Source of the DNA: Streptomyces sp. LUP30
GTDB taxonomy: Bacteria; Actinomycetota; Actinomycetes; Streptomycetales; Streptomycetaceae
NCBI RefSeq assembly: GCF_001746365.1
Contig: NZ_MJAJ01000023.1
Location: 72,481 to 136,480, forward strand
DNA length: 64,000 nt
Direction of reading: 5' to 3'
A program made the translations under genes and the position numbers. The notes below the pieces were generated by a model, which was given only the letters and a program-made list of their open reading frames with translations, did not search any database and had not been told where the DNA came from. Shown here one piece after another: positions 1-9,910 of the stretch; positions within the stretch are counted from its first letter, which is position 1, and every line of letters begins with the position of its first letter.

Positions 1-1
1 C

Positions 2-901
2 GGCGCGGCGATGCACGCGGCCGGCGGTGTGCGTGTCACCCAGGTGCAGGGCCGGGTCTCCGGCGTGAACGCCGAGGTCTACGTCTGGCTGCCCCCGCAG
101 TACAACGAGCCGGCCTACAAGCACCTTGCGTTCCCCGTCGTGGAGCTGCTGCCGGGCTACCCGGGCTCCGCCAAATCCTGGTACGGGACGCTGCACGTGC
201 ACGAGCAACTCGCCCCGCTGATGCGCGAGGGCAAGATCGCGCCGTTCATCCTGGTCGCCCCGCGGACCACCCTGCTGCCCGGCGTGGACACCGGTTGCGC
301 CAACGTCGCCGGCACCGTCAACGCCGACAGCTGGCTCAGCATCGACGTCCCGAAGATGGTCACGGACAACTTCCGGGTCCTGCCGGCGCCCAAGGGGTGG
401 GCGGTGGCCGGGTACTCGGCGGGAGGCCACTGCGCGACCAAGCTCGCGGTGGCCCACCCCAACCGCTACCGGGCTGCGGTGAGCCTGTCCGGGTACAACG
501 ACCCGATCATCGAGCACAACTCCCTCGCCGCGCAGGACTCGGCGCTGCGCCGGGCGAACAACCCGTACCTGCTGCTGGGCAAGGCCGCCGTCCCGCCGTC
601 GGTGGCGCTGTACCTCTCGGGCCAGCCGCACGACGGTTACGAGGCGGCCATGGCCCTGCGGCGGGAGGCGAAGGCGCCGACGACCGTGCGCGTCGTGTAC
701 ATCCCGTCCAACGCGGGCGGGCACACCATGGAGCTGTGGCGGCCGCAGGTGGTGCCGGCGTTCCGCTGGCTGACGACGCAGATGGGCCAGCACGCGATCG
801 CCGGGACGTCTACTCCTCACGCACCGTCGAGCGGCGGTTCCAAGCACGCGGAGCTCGCCAGTGGAACCGCATCGCGAGCAACCGAAGGACGAAAGCGGTG
901 A
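2..901 (+). CDS. Esterase-family alpha/beta hydrolase (5' truncated)
   Basis: The reading frame is open at the left edge, so the true start lies outside the window. Counting from the first in-window ATG (position 11), the visible protein has about 296 residues. It carries the nucleophile elbow GYSAGG (Ser136), a PGYPGSAKSW loop near residue 48 and a late GGHTMELW segment (His238) that would supply the catalytic histidine. This is the pattern of the PF00756 esterase/acyltransferase family, which includes mycolyltransferase-like and feruloyl-esterase proteins. Many actinobacterial members have an N-terminal membrane anchor, which would be upstream here. The last ~40 residues are low-complexity and overlap the convergent neighbour by 92 bp. 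Substrate unknown. Confidence 0.8.
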   Translation, partial: GAAMHAAGGVRVTQVQGRVSGVNAEVYVWLPPQYNEPAYKHLAFPVVELLPGYPGSAKSWYGTLHVHEQLAPLMREGKIAPFILVAPRTTLLPGVDTGCANVAGTVNADSWLSIDVPKMVTDNFRVLPAPKGWAVAGYSAGGHCATKLAVAHPNRYRAAVSLSGYNDPIIEHNSLAAQDSALRRANNPYLLLGKAAVPPSVALYLSGQPHDGYEAAMALRREAKAPTTVRVVYIPSNAGGHTMELWRPQVVPAFRWLTTQMGQHAIAGTSTPHAPSSGGSKHAELASGTASRATEGRKR

Positions 902-1487
902 CCGCGGCCACCCCGCTGGCCAGCGGGGTGAGCATGTCGTAGCGGATGCACAGCGCCACCATGGCGGCGCCGGCCATCGCTGGGACCGCGTAGAGATCGC
1001 GGTCCCAGCGCAGCAGCGAGGGCACCTCGTTGGCCAGCACGTCGCGCAGCACGCCGCCGCCGACAGCTGTCGCGATCCCCAGGGCCGCCGACGCGGTCAG
1101 GTTCAGCCCGTAGGCGTACGCCTTCGTCGTCCCCGTGACGCAGAACAGGCCGAGGCCCGCCGCGTCGAAGACGTTGACGCCCAGCTGGATGCGCTCCACC
1201 TGCGGATGCAGGAAGACGACCAGCAGGGCGGCGAGCAGCGGCGTGAGGAAGTACCCCAGATCGGTGAAGGCGGCCGGGGGCACCGCCCCGATCACCAGGT
1301 CCCGGAACACGCCGCCGCCCAGCGCGGTGACCTCGGCGAGCATGGCGATGCCGAACACGTCGAAGTTCTTGCGGACGGCGAGCAGCGCGCCCGAGATGGC
1401 GAAGACGAAAATGCCGATCAGGTCGAGCGTGTGCTGGACGGAGGGGCTGAAGATTTGCTGGAGCACCCCTATATTCTCACCCAGCAC
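810..1487 (-). CDS. TRIC-type (UPF0126) cation channel membrane protein
   Basis: This 225-residue integral membrane protein has two homologous halves, each with the family hallmark: GGGVFRD at residues 57-63 and GGGVLRD at 143-149, set in about seven hydrophobic segments. This is the UPF0126 / trimeric intracellular cation channel family; prokaryotic TRIC channels are homotrimers conducting monovalent cations across the membrane. I used the GTG at 1487. A second GTG seven codons in (1466) has a better-placed purine-rich stretch (GGTGAG) and is equally plausible. The 3' end runs into the convergent esterase gene. Confidence 0.85.
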   Translation of the reverse strand: MLGENIGVLQQIFSPSVQHTLDLIGIFVFAISGALLAVRKNFDVFGIAMLAEVTALGGGVFRDLVIGAVPPAAFTDLGYFLTPLLAALLVVFLHPQVERIQLGVNVFDAAGLGLFCVTGTTKAYAYGLNLTASAALGIATAVGGGVLRDVLANEVPSLLRWDRDLYAVPAMAGAAMVALCIRYDMLTPLASGVAAVTAFVLRLLAMRFHWRAPRAWNRRSTVREE

Positions 1488-1522
1488 GAACCCTTGGCCT
1501 TACATTACAAGGCGGGCCGGCT

Positions 1523-2914
1523 TCACAGGGACGGTTTTCCCGGAGTGAAGAGCCAGGTCTGGAAGAGGTCGTCGAGCTGTCGCCCGGAGACCTTCTCGGC
1601 GAGGCGGATGAAGTCGCCGGTCTCCGCGTTGCCGTAGCGGTGCAGTCTGGTCCAGGCGGGCAGCAGTGCGAAGAAGGCCTTGTCGCCGATCCGCTCGCGC
1701 AGGACCTGGAGGGTCATCGCGCCGCGCTGGTAGACCGCGGAGGCGAACATGGTGTCGCGCTGGGGGTCGCCGACGGCCGTCTGCCAGAAGGCGTTGCCGG
1801 CGGGGCGGGCGTTGTAGCCGGCCAGGAAGGAGTCGTGCGCCGAGCGGGTGCCCTGGTGCTCGGCCCACAGCCACTGGGCGTAGGTGGCGAAGCCCTCGTT
1901 GAGCCAGATGTCCTTCCAGTGGGCCACCGACACGGAGTCGCCGAACCACTGGTGAGCCAGCTCGTGCACGATGGTGGACTCGCTGCGGACGGCCGAGTAC
2001 GCCGGCTTGGACTGCACCTCCAGGGAGAAGCCGGCCTGCGGCATGTCGTCGACGATCGCGCCGGTCTCCTCGAAGGGATACGGCCCGAAGACCTTCGACC
2101 AGTAGTCGGTGGCCGCGGCGGTGACGGCGTACACATCCACGCTGTTGCTGTTCGCGAGCACCGGGTCGATCGCGACGTAGATCGGGGTGCCGCCGGGCGT
2201 CGTCCCGGTCCGCACGTCGAACTTCCCGATGGTGGCGGTCGCGAGATACGTGGCCATCGGCTTCGTCTCGCGCCAGTGGGTGTACGTCGAGGCGCCCTTG
2301 TCGTACGTCGAGACCAGCCGGCCGTTGGAGACCGCGGTCAGGCCCCGGGGCGCCTTGATCCGGATGTCGTAGGCGGCCTTGTCGGAGGGGTGGTCGCTGG
2401 ACGGGAACCAGGTGGAGGCGGCGTTGGGCTCGCAGGCCACGAACACGCCGTCGGCCGTCTTCATCCAGCCGTAGGCGGATCCGAAGACGATGGGGCCGCT
2501 GAGAGGCTCGGGGACGCCGCCGTAGGTGACGGACACCTCGAAGGTCCGCCCCTTGCGGATCGCTCCGCGCGGGGTGATCCGGATCTCGTCGCCCGTGCGG
2601 GTGAACTGCGCCTTTCTGCCGTCCACTTCGACCCGGGAGACCTCCAGCTTCTGCAGGTCCAGGTCGAAGGACGACAGGCTCTGGGTGGCGCGGGCGGTGA
2701 TCGTCGTACGGCCGTCGAGGCGGTCGGTGCCGGGGTCGTAGGCGAGGGCGAGGTCGTAATGGCGGGCGTCGAAGCCGCCGTTGCCGAGCTGCGGGAAGTA
2801 GGCGTCGCCGATTCCGTCGGCGCCCGGGGTGGGGGCGGAGGAGGCGGCGATGACGAGGAAGGAGGCCGCCGCTGTCGCGAGGGCCCCCCAACGTGCCGAA
2901 CGGGAGAGTGCCAT
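1523..2914 (-). CDS. Secreted M1-family metallo-aminopeptidase
   Basis: A 463-residue protein with an N-terminal signal peptide (residues ~1-32, hydrophobic core near ALATAAASFLVIAA). The zinc site of M1 (gluzincin) aminopeptidases is complete: HELAH at 317-321 and the third ligand Glu340 in NEGFATY, 19 residues after the second His. The segment at ~293-303 occupies the place of the exopeptidase GAMEN motif but reads AGFSLEV, so exact specificity is unclear. The C-terminus ends with a TWLFTPGKP-type sequence common in short secreted actinobacterial M1 enzymes. It probably trims extracellular peptides, which fits the oligopeptide importer encoded just upstream on the same strand (~96 bp gap). 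Confidence 0.92.
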   Translation of the reverse strand: MALSRSARWGALATAAASFLVIAASSAPTPGADGIGDAYFPQLGNGGFDARHYDLALAYDPGTDRLDGRTTITARATQSLSSFDLDLQKLEVSRVEVDGRKAQFTRTGDEIRITPRGAIRKGRTFEVSVTYGGVPEPLSGPIVFGSAYGWMKTADGVFVACEPNAASTWFPSSDHPSDKAAYDIRIKAPRGLTAVSNGRLVSTYDKGASTYTHWRETKPMATYLATATIGKFDVRTGTTPGGTPIYVAIDPVLANSNSVDVYAVTAAATDYWSKVFGPYPFEETGAIVDDMPQAGFSLEVQSKPAYSAVRSESTIVHELAHQWFGDSVSVAHWKDIWLNEGFATYAQWLWAEHQGTRSAHDSFLAGYNARPAGNAFWQTAVGDPQRDTMFASAVYQRGAMTLQVLRERIGDKAFFALLPAWTRLHRYGNAETGDFIRLAEKVSGRQLDDLFQTWLFTPGKPSL

Positions 2915-3010
2915 GTGTCGTCCCTTCGAGCGCGTGCCGTGGTACCGGACGCGGACGACTCTGCACTCTCCCGTTAAGGCATGTACATGACTTTACTAAC
3001 TCGTCATGCC

Positions 3011-4471
3011 CTACTTGTCAGTTGACTCCTGGCCTTCGGTCTCGGGGACGTCGGCCACCTCGGCGGACTCGGCCTTCGCGACCTCGGCCGGCTCCACGAC
3101 CTCCGCTGCCTGGACCTCGGCCGGTGCGACGACCTCCGCCTTCGCGACCTCGGCCGGCTCCACGACCTCCGCTGCCTGGACCTCGGCCGGTGCGACGACC
3201 TCCGCCTTCGCGACCTCGGCCGGCTCCACGACCTCCGCTGCCTCGACCTCGGTGGGCTCGGCTGCCGCGACGGACTCGGAAGCCGCCTCGGCCGCCAGCG
3301 CCGCCGACGTCTCCGCCGACTCCGCGAGCACCTCGTCGGCCACCAGCTCCGCCGCCTCCTTCGCGGCGGTCAGCAGGACGGTGTCCTGCGGGGCCTGGTC
3401 CTCGAAGTTCTCCGGGTGGTGGCAGGCGACCTGCTGACCGGTCCGCAGCTCGACGAGGACCGGCTCGGTGGTCTTGCAGATCTGCGTCGCCTTCCAGCAC
3501 CGGGTGTGGAACCGGCAGCCGCTCGGCGGGGAGATCGGCGAGGGCACGTCGCCCTTGAGCAGGATCCGCTCGCTCTTGGCGTTCTTGCGCCGCGGGTCCG
3601 GGATCGGCACCGCCGACATCAGCGCCTTGGTGTACGGGTGCATCGGCGACTTGTAGAGCAGGTCGCGGTCGGCGAGCTCGACGATCTTGCCGAGGTACAT
3701 CACCGCGATGCGGTCCGAGACGTGCCGCACGACCGAGAGGTCGTGCGCGATGATCACGTACGTGAGGCCGAGCTCCTGCTGGAGGTCGTCGAGCAGGTTC
3801 ACGACCTGGGCCTGGATCGACACGTCCAGCGCCGAGACCGGCTCGTCGGCCACGACCAGCTTCGGGTTCAGCGCGAGTGCGCGGGCGATGCCGATGCGCT
3901 GGCGCTGGCCGCCGGAGAACTCGTGCGGGTAGCGGTTGTAGTGCTCGGGGTTGAGCCCCACGACCGACAGCAGCCGCTGCACCTCCTTCTTGATGCCGCC
4001 CTCGGGCTCGACGCCCTGGAGCTTGAAGGGAGCGCCGACGATCGTGCCGATGGTGTGCCGCGGGTTCAGCGACGAGTACGGGTCCTGGAAGATCATCTGC
4101 ACGTCGCGGCGCAGCGGACGCATGCCGTTGACGCCGAGGTGCGTGATGTCCTTGCCCTGGAACTCGACCTTGCCGCCGGTCGGTTCGAGCAGCCGGGTGA
4201 TCAGCCGGCCCATCGTGGACTTGCCGCAGCCGGACTCGCCCACGACGCCGAGGGTTTCGCCGGAGCGGACCTCGAAGTCGATGCCGTCGACCGCGTGCAC
4301 CGCCCCGACCTGCCGCTGGAGCAGGCCCTTCTTGATGGGGAAGTGCTTCTGCAGCCCGGTCACCTTCAGCAGGACCTCGCCGGGAGCGGCGCCCTTGGTG
4401 AGGGTCGCGCCCTCCGCCTTCGGGCCGTCGGCCTGCGCGGGAATCGTCACCGCTTTCTCGTCGTCACTCAC
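3011..4471 (-). CDS. Oligopeptide ABC transporter ATPase (OppF/DppF-like) with repeat tail
   Basis: ATP-hydrolysing subunit of the oligopeptide importer. Walker A is GESGCGKST (residues 78-86), the signature is SGGQRQRIGIARAL and Walker B is LVVADEPVSALD. These are followed by the oligopeptide-transporter C-terminal region with its Cys-containing SGCRFHTRC segment. The body matches a normal ~350-residue OppF. Beyond it is an extra ~110-residue Ala/Glu/Val/Pro tail built on a 22-residue repeat, which is not part of the family. The start ATG overlaps the stop of the preceding ATPase gene (ATGA), indicating translational coupling. Last gene of the five-gene transport operon. Confidence 0.93.
   Translation of the reverse strand: MSDDEKAVTIPAQADGPKAEGATLTKGAAPGEVLLKVTGLQKHFPIKKGLLQRQVGAVHAVDGIDFEVRSGETLGVVGESGCGKSTMGRLITRLLEPTGGKVEFQGKDITHLGVNGMRPLRRDVQMIFQDPYSSLNPRHTIGTIVGAPFKLQGVEPEGGIKKEVQRLLSVVGLNPEHYNRYPHEFSGGQRQRIGIARALALNPKLVVADEPVSALDVSIQAQVVNLLDDLQQELGLTYVIIAHDLSVVRHVSDRIAVMYLGKIVELADRDLLYKSPMHPYTKALMSAVPIPDPRRKNAKSERILLKGDVPSPISPPSGCRFHTRCWKATQICKTTEPVLVELRTGQQVACHHPENFEDQAPQDTVLLTAAKEAAELVADEVLAESAETSAALAAEAASESVAAAEPTEVEAAEVVEPAEVAKAEVVAPAEVQAAEVVEPAEVAKAEVVAPAEVQAAEVVEPAEVAKAESAEVADVPETEGQESTDK
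3072..3244. repeat. 66-bp tandem repeat, ~2.6 copies, in the OppF-like gene
   Basis: Units start at 3072, 3138 and 3204. The first two are identical and the third diverges after about 40 bases. Each unit encodes 22 residues on the minus strand, of the form AEVVEPAEV then AKAEVVAPAEV. The 66-bp length preserves the reading frame, so copy number could vary between strains without breaking the gene. Confidence 0.95.
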
Positions 4472-5561
4472 AGCTTCGGCGCAATCTCTTCGGTCCAGAT
4501 ACGCTCCCGCTGCTCCTTGCCCAGGTGGCAGGCGGCCCAGTGCCGGCTGCCGACCTCGGCCAGCTCGGGCCGGACGGTGCGGGTGACGTTGTCCTTCGGG
4601 AGGTCCGCGTACGGGCAGCGCGGGTTGAAGGCGCAGCCGGACGGGATGTTGATCAGCGAGGGCGGGGAGCCCTTGACCGGGATCAGCCGTTCCTGCTGGT
4701 CGCGGTCCAGTCGCGGCATCGAGCCGAGCAGTCCCCAGGTGTAGGGGTGCCGGGGCTCGTAGAAGACCTCCTCGGCCGGCCCCCGCTCGACGCAGCGGCC
4801 GCCGTACATCACCAGGATGTCGTCGGCGAGTTCGGCGACGACGCCCAGGTCGTGGGTGATGACGATGACCGCGGAGCCGAACTCCTTCTGCAGGTCGCGG
4901 ATGAGGTCGAGGATCTGCGCCTGGACGGTCACGTCCAGGGCGGTCGTCGGCTCGTCCGCGATCAGCAGCTCGGGGTTGTTGACCAGCGACATCGCGATCA
5001 TCGCGCGCTGGCGCATACCGCCGGAGAACTCGTGCGGGTAGCTGTCCACGCGCTTGTCCGGCTGCGGGATGCCCACCCGGTCGAGCATCTCGACCGCACG
5101 GCGCTTGGCGGTCTTCTTGTCGACGGGGTGGTGGATCCGGTACGCCTCCACGATCTGCTGGCCGATCGTGTAGTACGGGTGCAGCGCCGACAGCGGATCC
5201 TGGAAGATCATCGCCATCTCGCGGCCGCGGAGCTTGCGCACGTGGTCCGGGTCGGCGGACAGCAGCTCGGTGCCGTCCAGCCAGATCTCGCCGGAGATCT
5301 GGGCCTTGCGCTTGCCGTACTGGCCGGCGGTGTGCAGGCCCATGATGCCCAGCGAGGTCACGGACTTGCCGGAGCCGGACTCGCCCACGATGCCGAGGGT
5401 CTTGCCCTTCTCCAGCTGGAAGCTGAGCCCGTCGACGGACTTGACCAGGCCGTCGTCGGTCGGGAAGTGCACCTTGAGGTCGCGCACTTCGAGGAAGGAC
5501 GTCGGCGCGGGCGAAGCGGGGGTGGGCTCGCCCACGGCCGCTCCGCTCTTGCTCAGTTCGG

Positions 5562-5565
<4 letters not shown>
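4468..5565 (-). CDS. Oligopeptide ABC transporter ATPase (OppD/DppD-like)
   Basis: A 365-residue ATPase with Walker A GESGSGKS (61-68), signature SGGMRQRAMIAMSL, Walker B LLIADEPTTALD and a C-terminal SGCAFNPRC segment typical of OppD/DppD. It pairs with the OppF-like protein to drive peptide uptake. The open frame extends well upstream, but the GTG at 5565 is the sensible start: it overlaps the OppB stop by four bases (GTGA) and gives the usual family N-terminus. Its own stop overlaps the next start (ATGA). Confidence 0.94.
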
Positions 5566-6560
<995 letters not shown>

Positions 6561-6702
6561 AGCTCTCGGCCCGCTGCGGACCGCGGGCCACCCGCGGGCT
6601 CCTCCACTGTCTTGTGGACGTGGGAGGTGCCCCCAGATGACCCGCGATCACGCCGCGCCGGCCTTCACCTGCCTTTCGTGCCGTTCGGCGGGTGTGCCGG
6701 GA

Positions 6703-8499
6703 CTACTTCTTCGGGTTCTTCAGACCGAGGTTCACGAAGTCGTACTGACCGCTGTAACCGTCGGTGGTGTAGACGTTCGCCAGGTTGTCCGAGCGCCAGT
6801 TGATGAACCGCTCGAAGACGAAGGGCAGGTAGTACGCGCCCTCCATCACCTTGTGGTTGATCTCCGTGGCGATCTTGGTCTTGCCGGCGTCGTCCAGGGT
6901 GGTGACGTACGAGTTGAACAGGCCGTCGATGGCCTTGTCCTTGATGAGCGCGTAGTTGTTGTTACCGCTCTGCGAGATGTACTTGCTGTCCCACAGCGGC
7001 AGACCGAAGCCCTGGACGGACGGGAAGTCCGGACCCCAGCCCATGATGATGATGCCGTAGCCCTTCTTCTGCACGTTCGAGGGGCTGCCGATGATGCCGG
7101 CGGTCTGCGAGCCGTCGTACTGGTCGATCTCGGCGGTGATGCCGATCTTCTTCAGCGACGCCTGCAGCGACTGGGCGGTGGCCACCTCGACCGGCTTGTT
7201 GTTGCGGACCGCGATGGTGGTCTTGAAGCCGTTCGGCTGACCGCACGCCTTCAGGGCCGCCTTGGCGTCGGCCGCGTTGCCGTTCTTGTTGTCGCCGGCG
7301 AGCTTGTACGGGTCGTACTTCTGACCCTCGGCGCCCGGGACGGACGGCGGCAGCATGTTGGTGCCGATGTCGCCACCGGCGACCGGGCCGCCGCGCGCGG
7401 TCTGCAGCGACACGTGGTCGGCGCCGAGGATGACGGCCTTGCGGCACTCGATGTTGTCGAACGGCTTCACGCTCTGCGGGAAGACCGCGTAACGGACGTA
7501 GCCGGAGACCGGGTTGTCCAGGTTGGCCTTGTGCTGCTTCAGGGCGGTGGTGCGGCCCTGCGGCGACATGCCGGTCTGGTTCAGGTCGAGGTCCAGGTCA
7601 CCGTTGAGCAGACGCTGGTCGAGCTGGTTGGCGTCCGAGAAGAACTTGATGGTGATCTCGTCCGGGTAGGCCTTGCGGAGCGGGTCCGAGGCCTGCTTCC
7701 AGGAGGTGTTGCGGACCAGCTTGAGGTCCTTGCCCGGGCTGTACGAGTCGAACTTGTACGGACCCGAGGAGAACGGCTTCAGGCCGTACTTGGCCTTGGT
7801 GTCCATGTCCTGGCGGACCGGCGAGGCCGAGACCAGGGCCAGCATCTCCTCGAAGTCCGAGTTGGCCTGCGGGAGGTGGAAGACGATGGTCTTGTCGTCC
7901 GGCGTGTCGATCGCCTTCAGACCCAGCTTGTCCGCGGACGTGTCCTTGTAGGGGCCCTTGTACTCGCCCTTCGGGTCGAGGACGTCCTTAAGGTACGTCG
8001 GACCGCCGGACAGCACGTCCTGCGCCCACACGCGCTCGATGCCGTACTTCACGTCCTTCGACGTGATCGGCTTGCCGTCCTCCCACGTGACGCCGTCACG
8101 CAGGGTGTACGTGTACGTCTTGCCGCCGTCCGTGACCTTCGCGGTCGCGGTGGCGAGGTCCGGAGTGATCTCGGCGCCCGCCGCGCCCGGCTCGGCCTTG
8201 TTCGTGACCAGCTGACGGCTGTAGTAGCGGGCGAAGTTCCACATCATGCCGTAGTAGCCACGCGTGGTGTCCCACGAGTCGGCGTCCTGCGCGGCACCGA
8301 ACTTCAGCGTGCCGCCCTTCTTGGCGGCGGAGGCCTGGGCGACCTTGTTGTTCGCGGCGTCGAAGCCGGCGGCACCGGTGCTCGAGCCCTTGTCGTCGTC
8401 TCCGCCACCGCCGCACGCCGCCGTGGTCAGCAGCGCGGCGACCGCGGCGGCAGCGGCAAGTGCCTGCTTCCGCCGCCCTGAGGTGCGTTGGGTAGTCAC
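6703..8499 (-). CDS. Oligopeptide-binding lipoprotein (SBP_bac_5 family)
   Basis: A 598-residue extracytoplasmic solute-binding protein. The N-terminus is a lipoprotein signal with lipobox LTTAAC (Cys29) followed by a Gly/Asp-rich linker. The body has family-5 features such as ITPDLATATAKVTDGG and YTYTLRDGVTWEDGKPI. The open frame runs about 59 codons further upstream, but the GTG at 8499 is preceded by a clear ribosome site (GGAGG, ~10 bp spacing) and gives a complete signal peptide. It captures peptides for the adjacent permeases. The permease - binding protein - permease - ATPase - ATPase order is the same as in the Streptomyces bldK locus, but identity with BldK is not implied. Confidence 0.95.
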   Translation of the reverse strand: MTTQRTSGRRKQALAAAAAVAALLTTAACGGGGDDDKGSSTGAAGFDAANNKVAQASAAKKGGTLKFGAAQDADSWDTTRGYYGMMWNFARYYSRQLVTNKAEPGAAGAEITPDLATATAKVTDGGKTYTYTLRDGVTWEDGKPITSKDVKYGIERVWAQDVLSGGPTYLKDVLDPKGEYKGPYKDTSADKLGLKAIDTPDDKTIVFHLPQANSDFEEMLALVSASPVRQDMDTKAKYGLKPFSSGPYKFDSYSPGKDLKLVRNTSWKQASDPLRKAYPDEITIKFFSDANQLDQRLLNGDLDLDLNQTGMSPQGRTTALKQHKANLDNPVSGYVRYAVFPQSVKPFDNIECRKAVILGADHVSLQTARGGPVAGGDIGTNMLPPSVPGAEGQKYDPYKLAGDNKNGNAADAKAALKACGQPNGFKTTIAVRNNKPVEVATAQSLQASLKKIGITAEIDQYDGSQTAGIIGSPSNVQKKGYGIIIMGWGPDFPSVQGFGLPLWDSKYISQSGNNNYALIKDKAIDGLFNSYVTTLDDAGKTKIATEINHKVMEGAYYLPFVFERFINWRSDNLANVYTTDGYSGQYDFVNLGLKNPKK

Positions 8500-8590
8500 G
8501 ATCTCGGATCCTCCGGATAGATGAGAGCCCCCGTGTGAGGCCACGGGACGGTTGGGGCGCCGTGGTTCGGCGTTGTCGCTGTTCGGCGGT

Positions 8591-9598
8591 TCAGCGGGAG
8601 GCCTTCGGGTCCAGCGCGTCCCGGACGCCGTCGCCGAAGAGGTTGAAGGCCAGCACGGTGATGAAGATCGCCACACCGGGGACCACCATGTACATCGGGT
8701 CCGACTCGTAGTAGTCGATCGCGCTCGAGAGCATCTGTCCCCACGAGGCGGTGGGCGGCTTGACGCCGACGCCCAGGAAGCTGAGCGCGGCCTCGGTGAG
8801 GATGTTGGTGGGGATCATCATCGTCGTGTACACGACGATCGGGGCGACCAGGTTGGGCAGCAGTTCCTTGAACAGGATGTACAGCCGACCGGCGCCCAGC
8901 GACCGTGCGGCCTCGACGTACTCGCGTTCGCGCAGCGAGAGCGTCTGGCCGCGCACCACGCGTCCGATGTAGGGCCAGCCGAAGAAGCCGATCACGAGGA
9001 TCATCACGAAGACGCGCACGTTGGAACCGGACAGCCCCAGCATGTTGCTCGGCATGACGGAGACCAGGGCGATGATGAACAGCAGCTGCGGGAAGGCGAG
9101 CAGACCGTCCATCACCCGGCTGATGGCGGAGTCGACCCAGCCGCCGAAGAAGCCGGCGAGGATGCCGAGCACCGTTCCGATGATCACGGCCACCACGGCG
9201 GACAGGAAGCCGACCAGCAGCGAGATCCGGGCCCCGTAGAGGATGCGGGCGAAGATGTCGCGGCCGTTGACCGGCTCGACGCCGAGCAGGTGGTCGCCGC
9301 TGATGCCGCCCAACGAGCCCGTGGGCGTGCTGAACAGCGGGTCGATGAGGTTCTCGTGGTACTCGTTCGGGTCCTGCCCGAGGAGGCTCGTGATGACGGG
9401 CGCGAGCAGCGCCACCACCACGAGGAGGAGCACCACGATTCCGCCCGTGAGGGCGAGCTTGTCCCGCTTGAGGCGCTCCCAGGCGATCCGGCCCAGGGAA
9501 CGGCCCTGAACGGCCTTGGCGTCGCCAACGGCGACCGCCGCTTCCTCGGCCGCGCTCGGGGCCGCTTCCGCGGTCGGCTCGTGCAATGGTGCCGTCAT
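8591..9598 (-). CDS. Oligopeptide ABC transporter permease (OppC/DppC-like)
   Basis: A 335-residue permease with the OppC pattern: a cytoplasmic N-terminal arm (to ~residue 45), a first membrane helix (GIVVLLLVVVALLAPVI), a periplasmic GTDHLGRD-like region reading SGDHLLGVEPVNGRDIF, and the EAA loop REREYVEAARSLGAG. First gene of the importer operon; the binding-protein gene follows after ~90 bp. Upstream is a 312-bp non-coding stretch that should hold the operon promoter. Confidence 0.94.
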   Translation of the reverse strand: MTAPLHEPTAEAAPSAAEEAAVAVGDAKAVQGRSLGRIAWERLKRDKLALTGGIVVLLLVVVALLAPVITSLLGQDPNEYHENLIDPLFSTPTGSLGGISGDHLLGVEPVNGRDIFARILYGARISLLVGFLSAVVAVIIGTVLGILAGFFGGWVDSAISRVMDGLLAFPQLLFIIALVSVMPSNMLGLSGSNVRVFVMILVIGFFGWPYIGRVVRGQTLSLREREYVEAARSLGAGRLYILFKELLPNLVAPIVVYTTMMIPTNILTEAALSFLGVGVKPPTASWGQMLSSAIDYYESDPMYMVVPGVAIFITVLAFNLFGDGVRDALDPKASR

Positions 9599-9678
9599 CT
9601 GGCAGGGACCCCTCTCAACCGGCGGTAGCCGGCCCGCACTTGCCGCTGTAGCGGCGTGATCAGTCCGTAATACGCAGG

Positions 9679-9822
9679 GGATAAGTCCCCTGGAGCGGGA
9701 GTCTTCAACGCTTTGGCGATCTGTTGCCAGACTTGGCAGTGAATGGATGCGTAAACGTGATGCGGGTAGAGGGGTTCCGTTATCCGGACGGCGGGTAACG
9801 CCCCCCGGACGGGGACTTATCC
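9679..9822. promoter_or_regulatory. Control region of the opp operon with a 12-bp inverted repeat
   Basis: The 312-bp gap at 9599-9910 has no gene. It holds a perfect inverted repeat, GGATAAGTCCCC at 9679-9690 and GGGGACTTATCC at 9811-9822, whose centres are 132 bp apart. The first arm also forms a small local hairpin (GGGGA/TCCCC with a TAAG loop). Paired distant arms suit a looping regulator, but no promoter hexamers could be assigned with confidence. Confidence 0.4.
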
Positions 9823-9910
9823 GGACACATTGGGCGCGTCTATCACTTATCGCCGTTATCTACGCGCGAAGAAGTCCGACTCCTGCAGCGCGGCAGGAGC
9901 GACGAACGAC

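Noticed and set aside
3072..3244. A CRISPR-like repeat pattern.
   Set aside because: Units are contiguous with no unique spacers and lie inside a coding frame.
3006..3437. A plus-strand Thr/Ser/Ala-repeat protein.
   Set aside because: It is the antisense reading of the repeat tail of the OppF-like gene.
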